Shown here one piece after another: positions 5,919 to 9,422 of a stretch of DNA of 9,422 nt (position 1 is its first letter; every line of letters starts with the position of its first letter). A program made the position numbers and the translations under genes. The notes under the pieces are model-generated. The model was not told where the DNA came from. It did no database searches and saw only the letters and a list, made by a program, of their open reading frames with translations. This DNA comes from Schleiferiaceae bacterium (lineage in GTDB: Bacteria; Bacteroidota; Bacteroidia; Flavobacteriales; Schleiferiaceae), in NCBI GenBank assembly GCA_023260615.1, contig JALQUY010000001.1:14946-24367 (forward strand). The letters are read 5' to 3'.

Positions 5919-7358
5919 GTGAATACGCGCATTTTCTTACTGGCTCTGAGTTCTGTGTTCGCCTTGCGGGCGCAAACGATGCCCACCACGCTGACGCTAA
6001 ACGAATGCGTGGAAAAGGCGATTGCTTACAACTATTCGGTCCGCCAATCGGCCAATGCTGTAAAGGGGGCGCAGTCGGATGCCGCTCCGGCCTTTGGCGC
6101 CATGCTGCCCCAGGTATCAGGTAGCGCTGGCAATGCCTGGAACTCGGGTTTGACCATTGACCCGGTTACCAATGAAGTGCGCTTCAACAATCTTTCTACC
6201 GCCAATGGCGGTTTGGGCTTTGGCATGACCCTCTTTGATGGATTTGCCTCCTTCAATGCCTGGCGCCAAGCTAAAGTGAATATTCTCGCAGCCCAGTACC
6301 AGTATGAAGCTGCTGTCAATACGGTGGCCTTGAACGCCGCTTCCCAGTACCTCGCTGTATTGCTCGCTCAGGAAGCGGAGAAGGTGGCTGCTGAACAAGT
6401 CAAAGTGACACAGGGTCAGCTTCGTCGCGCCACCCAGCTGGTCGAAGCCGGTGCATCTCCAGCCAACGAACTCTTGCAGGTGGAAGCGCAACTCGCACGC
6501 GACGAACAGCGCCTCCTCACGGCTCAGAATCAAACGACCTTGTCTTACCTCGCTTTGGCGCAGTCCATGGGGGTCCCATTGGGCTCGTTCACCCTGGCGG
6601 AGGTCAAGGACAGCGAGTTCAATGGCAAGCCAACCGTGATCAGCTTGCGCCCTGAGGCGATTTACAGCGCGTCTGTAGCGGATCAACCTTCGATTAAGGC
6701 CGCATCGGCCCGAATGGAAAGCGCCGCCCTCGGAATCAAAATCGCTCAAGCACGCCGATTGCCTCGCCTTTCCGTCAACGGCCAATTGGGTACGAGTTAT
6801 TCCGATTTAGCGCGCAAAGTCACCGGCAGCAGTTCGGTGATAGTGCCCGTCGGTTACTGGGACAACGGCGGCACCCAAGTGCCGGTCTACACGGAGTATT
6901 CTCTTCCCATTACGGAGGCTATGTCCTTTTCGGACCAAGTCTATGAAAACCAACGCCGCTACGTCGGCTTGAATGTCAGCATTCCCATTTTTAGCGGCTT
7001 CCAGGTGCAGAATGGCATCACGCGCAGCAAACTCAACGCCTTGAATGCCGAACTTCAGTACGAGCAGGAACGCGACAACTTTGAGCAGTCCGTGCAACGT
7101 GCCCATGCCGACGCCAGCGCCGCATGGTCGCAGTACGAAGCCGCCCAAAAGTCCCTGGCCGCCTCTCAAAAAGCCATGGACGATGCCAACGTCCGTCGCA
7201 CGGAAGGCATGATGACGGTCTACGACTACAACAGCGTTCAGAACACCTACCTCGCTGCGGTTAGCGATGTGCTACGTGCCAAATACGACGCGCAGTTCAA
7301 GGCGTACATCTTGAAATTTTACCTCCAAAACCCCCTAAAAGGAACACCCAATGAATAA
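5919..7358 (+). CDS. TolC-family outer-membrane efflux channel protein
   Basis: Outer-membrane factor of a tripartite exporter: it trimerises into a beta-barrel and alpha-helical tunnel joining a periplasmic adaptor to the outside. I chose the GTG at 5919 because it gives a clean signal peptide (MNTRIFLLALSSVFALRAQ, cleavage near 19) and 479 residues, normal for the family; the frame stays open further upstream but only through DUF420 and CAMC coding sequence. The two OEP repeats are visible: LTLNECVEKAIAYN (25-38) through VEAGASPANELLQVEAQL (175-192), and a second from about 260 with VGLNVSIPIFSGF (349-361) and EGMMTVYDYNSVQNTYL (429-445). Both are mostly helical and Ala/Gln-rich. It overlaps the adaptor gene by 8 nt. 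The substrate is unknown and the inner-membrane pump is not in the window. Confidence 0.93.
   Translation: MNTRIFLLALSSVFALRAQTMPTTLTLNECVEKAIAYNYSVRQSANAVKGAQSDAAPAFGAMLPQVSGSAGNAWNSGLTIDPVTNEVRFNNLSTANGGLGFGMTLFDGFASFNAWRQAKVNILAAQYQYEAAVNTVALNAASQYLAVLLAQEAEKVAAEQVKVTQGQLRRATQLVEAGASPANELLQVEAQLARDEQRLLTAQNQTTLSYLALAQSMGVPLGSFTLAEVKDSEFNGKPTVISLRPEAIYSASVADQPSIKAASARMESAALGIKIAQARRLPRLSVNGQLGTSYSDLARKVTGSSSVIVPVGYWDNGGTQVPVYTEYSLPITEAMSFSDQVYENQRRYVGLNVSIPIFSGFQVQNGITRSKLNALNAELQYEQERDNFEQSVQRAHADASAAWSQYEAAQKSLAASQKAMDDANVRRTEGMMTVYDYNSVQNTYLAAVSDVLRAKYDAQFKAYILKFYLQNPLKGTPNE
7337..7343 (+). promoter_or_regulatory. Shine-Dalgarno-like site for the adaptor gene
   Basis: AAAAGGA ends 7 nt before the ATG at 7351, inside the end of tolC. 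It is the clearest ribosome-binding sequence in the window, where most starts show none, and it supports the 8-nt overlapping start. Confidence 0.5.
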
Positions 7359-8574
7359 GCGTTTATGGATCATTGTGGCCGCAGTGGCCGTACTTGGAAC
7401 CGTTGGAGTTCTCGGGAAGAAGCAAGGATGGTGGGGCAGCACGGGGGATACCCTCGAAGTGGAAGTCGTTTCCATTGAGGCGCATACCATCGTAGAAACT
7501 GTGAACGCTTCCGGTAAAATTCAGCCGGCTGTGGACGTTAAAATCTCCCCTGAGGTGAGCGGCGAAATCATTGCCTTGCCGGTGGTGGAGGGTCAAGCCG
7601 TGAAGAAGGGCCAGTTGCTAGCGAAAATCAACCCGGACATCTACCTCTCCATGGTGGGTCGTGCGGAGGCTTCGGTGAATATGGCGCGTTCAGGAAAAGC
7701 CCAAGCTCAAGCCCAGTTTTTGGAGGCGGAACAAACCTACAAGCGCAACCAAACGCTCAAGCTCCAAAATGTGATTTCGCAAGCGGAATGGGATGCTGCT
7801 CAGCGCATTTATGCCGTGGCGGAATTGGCTGTAGAATCCGCAGAATTTCAATTGCAATCGGCCTTGAACTCCTTGAAGGAGGCCAAAGACAACTTGAAGC
7901 GCACCACTATTTCGGCTCCTATGGACGGCATTGTCACGGGTTTGAATGTGGAAGTGGGCGAGCGCGTGGTGGGAACGGCGCAAATGGCCGGTACCGAAAT
8001 GATGCGCATCTCCCAGCTCGAAACCATGGAAGTGGTGGTCGACGTCAATGAAAATGACATTGTGCGCGTGCACATGGGCGACACGGCAATTGTTCGGGTA
8101 GATGCCTTCTTAGGTCATGACTTTAAAGCTATAGTTACCGAAATCAGCAACGCCGCCAAAGGACAACAAGTGAGCGTCAACCAAGTCACCAACTTTGAGG
8201 TGGAAGTACGCATCCTCCCAGAGAGCTATGCGGACCTAGTCACAGAGACTCGGAAGCAGCCTCTGCGTTCAGGTATGACCGCTACAGTGGACATTCGCAC
8301 GCAAAAAGAAGCCAATGCCCGCTGCTTACCGGTCGAAGCCGTTACCACGCGTGAAGACAGTGCGACGGGTAAGATGATCGAGGTGGTCTTTGTGGCGCAG
8401 TCTGGTGTGGTTCAGCAATGCCAAGTCGAAACGGGCATTCAAGACGAGCGATTTATTAGCATCGGATCCAGCTTATCGTCCTTTGACGATCCCAAAGTGG
8501 TCCGTGGTCCTTTCGAAGCCGTTTCGCGCAAGTTGAACGACGGCGATAAAGTCACCGTCAAGGCAGCGAAGTAA
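7351..8574 (+). CDS. HlyD/MacA-type periplasmic adaptor (membrane fusion protein)
   Basis: Periplasmic adaptor subunit linking an inner-membrane pump to a TolC channel. The 407-residue protein has an N-terminal membrane anchor (about 5-23). One half of the barrel-sandwich (lipoyl-like) domain is at 57-96 (SGKIQPAVDVKISPEVSGEI, then GQAVKKGQLLAKINP), a long helical hairpin follows at about 97-184, and the second lipoyl half is TTISAPMDGIVTGLNVEVGE (185-204). A beta-barrel domain begins near 225 (MEVVVDVNENDI), and a membrane-proximal domain (about 320-407) ends the protein. The SAPxDGxV motif and hairpin length fit MacA-like adaptors of ABC exporters, though RND-type adaptors look similar. The ATG at 7351 overlaps the tolC stop by 8 nt and has a good ribosome-binding site. 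No macB-like gene follows; tsaB does. Confidence 0.92.
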   Translation: MNKRLWIIVAAVAVLGTVGVLGKKQGWWGSTGDTLEVEVVSIEAHTIVETVNASGKIQPAVDVKISPEVSGEIIALPVVEGQAVKKGQLLAKINPDIYLSMVGRAEASVNMARSGKAQAQAQFLEAEQTYKRNQTLKLQNVISQAEWDAAQRIYAVAELAVESAEFQLQSALNSLKEAKDNLKRTTISAPMDGIVTGLNVEVGERVVGTAQMAGTEMMRISQLETMEVVVDVNENDIVRVHMGDTAIVRVDAFLGHDFKAIVTEISNAAKGQQVSVNQVTNFEVEVRILPESYADLVTETRKQPLRSGMTATVDIRTQKEANARCLPVEAVTTREDSATGKMIEVVFVAQSGVVQQCQVETGIQDERFISIGSSLSSFDDPKVVRGPFEAVSRKLNDGDKVTVKAAK

Positions 8575-8584
8575 TCCGTAAAGC

Positions 8585-9292
8585 TTGGCCTCCAAGATTC
8601 TTTTAATCGAGACTTCCTCGCACCGCTGCGATGTAGCCATTGCAGAGGGGGAAACACTGTTGGTGGAGCGCGGATCGCTGGACCCACAGGGATACCAGCA
8701 CGCGGAAAAATTACACGTGTACCTGGAGGAGGCGCTCGCTCAGGCCAAGCTCAAGGTAGGGGACCTCAATGCCATCGCCGTATCGGTGGGACCAGGGTCT
8801 TACACAGGACTCCGTATTGGCGTAGCGGCGGCCAAAGGCTTGGCACAGCCTCATGGATTGCCGATCGTGGCGTATTCCTCCCTGGAGGCTTTGGCGTTGG
8901 CTGCATGCGAGTTCCTCCCGGAGCTCAAGCCCTCGGATCGAATTTGGGCCGCCATGGACGCGCGCCGAATGGAAGTCTATTCCGCCGTATTTGATGGTAA
9001 AGGGCAGCGTCTTTCTGCAGATACTCCTCAGCTCCTGGAGGAGACCCCCGTTCACCCGGAGGCGAATTCAAGTGAGCGTGTTGTAGGCGTGGGGGACGGA
9101 GTCGAAAAAGCGTGTGCAGGATGGCCCGGTCTTGAAGTGGTCCCAGTAGCGTATGCCCATGCTCGTCATGGACTTTCAATGGCCCTTCGGGCGATGGAAA
9201 GCCACGATTTTTCGGATGTAGCCTCCTTGGCGCCTGCCTATCTCAAGGCCTACCGTGCGGGCAGCCCTAAGCTTGGACTTCCGAATACCTAA
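8585..9292 (+). CDS. tsaB: tRNA threonylcarbamoyladenosine biosynthesis protein TsaB
   Basis: Non-catalytic partner of TsaD in the complex that adds threonylcarbamoyl to A37 of ANN-decoding tRNAs (t6A). The 235-residue protein shows the family's ASKHA-fold start (KILLIETSSHRCDVAIA, 4-20), QHAEKLH (38-44), the hallmark SVGPGSYTGLRIGVAAAKGLA (67-87), an AMDARRMEVYSAVF strand (123-136) and a final PAYLKAY (217-223). The start is an unusual TTG at 8585: an in-frame TAA lies just upstream at 8579-8581, and no later ATG keeps the N-terminal IETS motif, so TTG is effectively forced. It begins 10 nt after the adaptor stop, so it is probably in the same transcript. The 3' end overlaps the convergent tag gene by 26 nt. 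Confidence 0.94.
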   Translation: MASKILLIETSSHRCDVAIAEGETLLVERGSLDPQGYQHAEKLHVYLEEALAQAKLKVGDLNAIAVSVGPGSYTGLRIGVAAAKGLAQPHGLPIVAYSSLEALALAACEFLPELKPSDRIWAAMDARRMEVYSAVFDGKGQRLSADTPQLLEETPVHPEANSSERVVGVGDGVEKACAGWPGLEVVPVAYAHARHGLSMALRAMESHDFSDVASLAPAYLKAYRAGSPKLGLPNT

Positions 9293-9422
9293 AGCACGCG
9301 TGATCGTGGTCGTTGACGATGCCCGTCGCTTGAAGGTGGGCATAGATGACCGTGCTTCCTACAAAGGAGAAACCGCGCTTTTTCAAGTCGGCTGAAATCG
9401 CATCGCTGAGGTCTGTTTTGGC
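9267..9422 (-). CDS. tag: DNA-3-methyladenine glycosylase I, C-terminal fragment (cut by window edge)
   Basis: The last 51 codons and TAG stop (9267-9269) of a minus-strand gene are in the window; the rest lies beyond base 9422. The translation reads KTDLSDAISADLKKRGFSFVG, then STVIYAHLQATG, then IVNDHDHACFRYSE. This is the diagnostic end of Tag, the base-excision enzyme that removes 3-methyladenine from alkylated DNA. In E. coli Tag a structural zinc is held by two N-terminal residues plus His and Cys spaced HxxxC near the C-terminus; NDHDHAC retains that spacing. The gene converges on tsaB and shares its final 26 nt with it on the opposite strand. The remaining domains and start cannot be assessed. 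Confidence 0.9.
   Translation of the reverse strand, partial: AKTDLSDAISADLKKRGFSFVGSTVIYAHLQATGIVNDHDHACFRYSEVQA

Noticed and set aside
6117..6785. A 222-codon minus-strand open frame opposite tolC
   Set aside because: The plus strand encodes a full, motif-supported TolC protein here. The antisense translation has no family motif, and its length is plausible by chance at this base composition.

Overview
The window looks like a chromosomal core-genome segment of a Bacteroidota bacterium, probably Flavobacteriales-like. This rests on gene content and style: a TonB-family protein with the Bacteroidota-type proline run and cysteine pair, a tandem pair of cytochrome oxidase subunit III genes followed by a short subunit IV, and scarce Shine-Dalgarno sequences. 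The lineage is an inference; there is no rRNA or other phylogenetic marker here. I see no mobile element, CRISPR array, tRNA or rRNA.

Layout: a tonB-like gene (72-776) ends at a strong intrinsic terminator (806-833). A tightly packed plus-strand run then extends from 845 to 9292: cysQ (PAP phosphatase), ctaB (heme O synthase), two different cytochrome c oxidase subunit III genes, subunit IV, an SCO copper chaperone, a DUF420/CtaM-like membrane protein, a 74-residue CAMC membrane protein, a TolC-type outer-membrane channel, an HlyD/MacA-type periplasmic adaptor, and tsaB (tRNA t6A synthesis). Most junctions are 2-35 nt gaps or 4-8 nt overlaps; the only wider one is 65 nt, before tolC. At the right edge the 3' end of tag (3-methyladenine DNA glycosylase I) lies on the minus strand and overlaps the end of tsaB.

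How the genes work together: ctaB through the CAMC gene form a cytochrome oxidase module. CtaB farnesylates heme B to heme O, the subunit III and IV genes supply accessory membrane subunits, SCO probably delivers copper to CuA, and DUF420 resembles the assembly factor CtaM. Catalytic subunits I and II and heme A synthase are absent and must lie elsewhere. TolC and the adaptor are two parts of a tripartite exporter whose pump is not in the window. tsaB and tag are housekeeping genes.

Nothing here is clearly a new defence or mobile system. The items most worth a second look are the small CAMC protein encoded directly after SCO and DUF420, and the subunit III pair: one copy has lost all three conserved membrane acidic residues, while the other keeps them and carries a roughly 100-residue, His/Met-containing insert predicted to face the periplasm.
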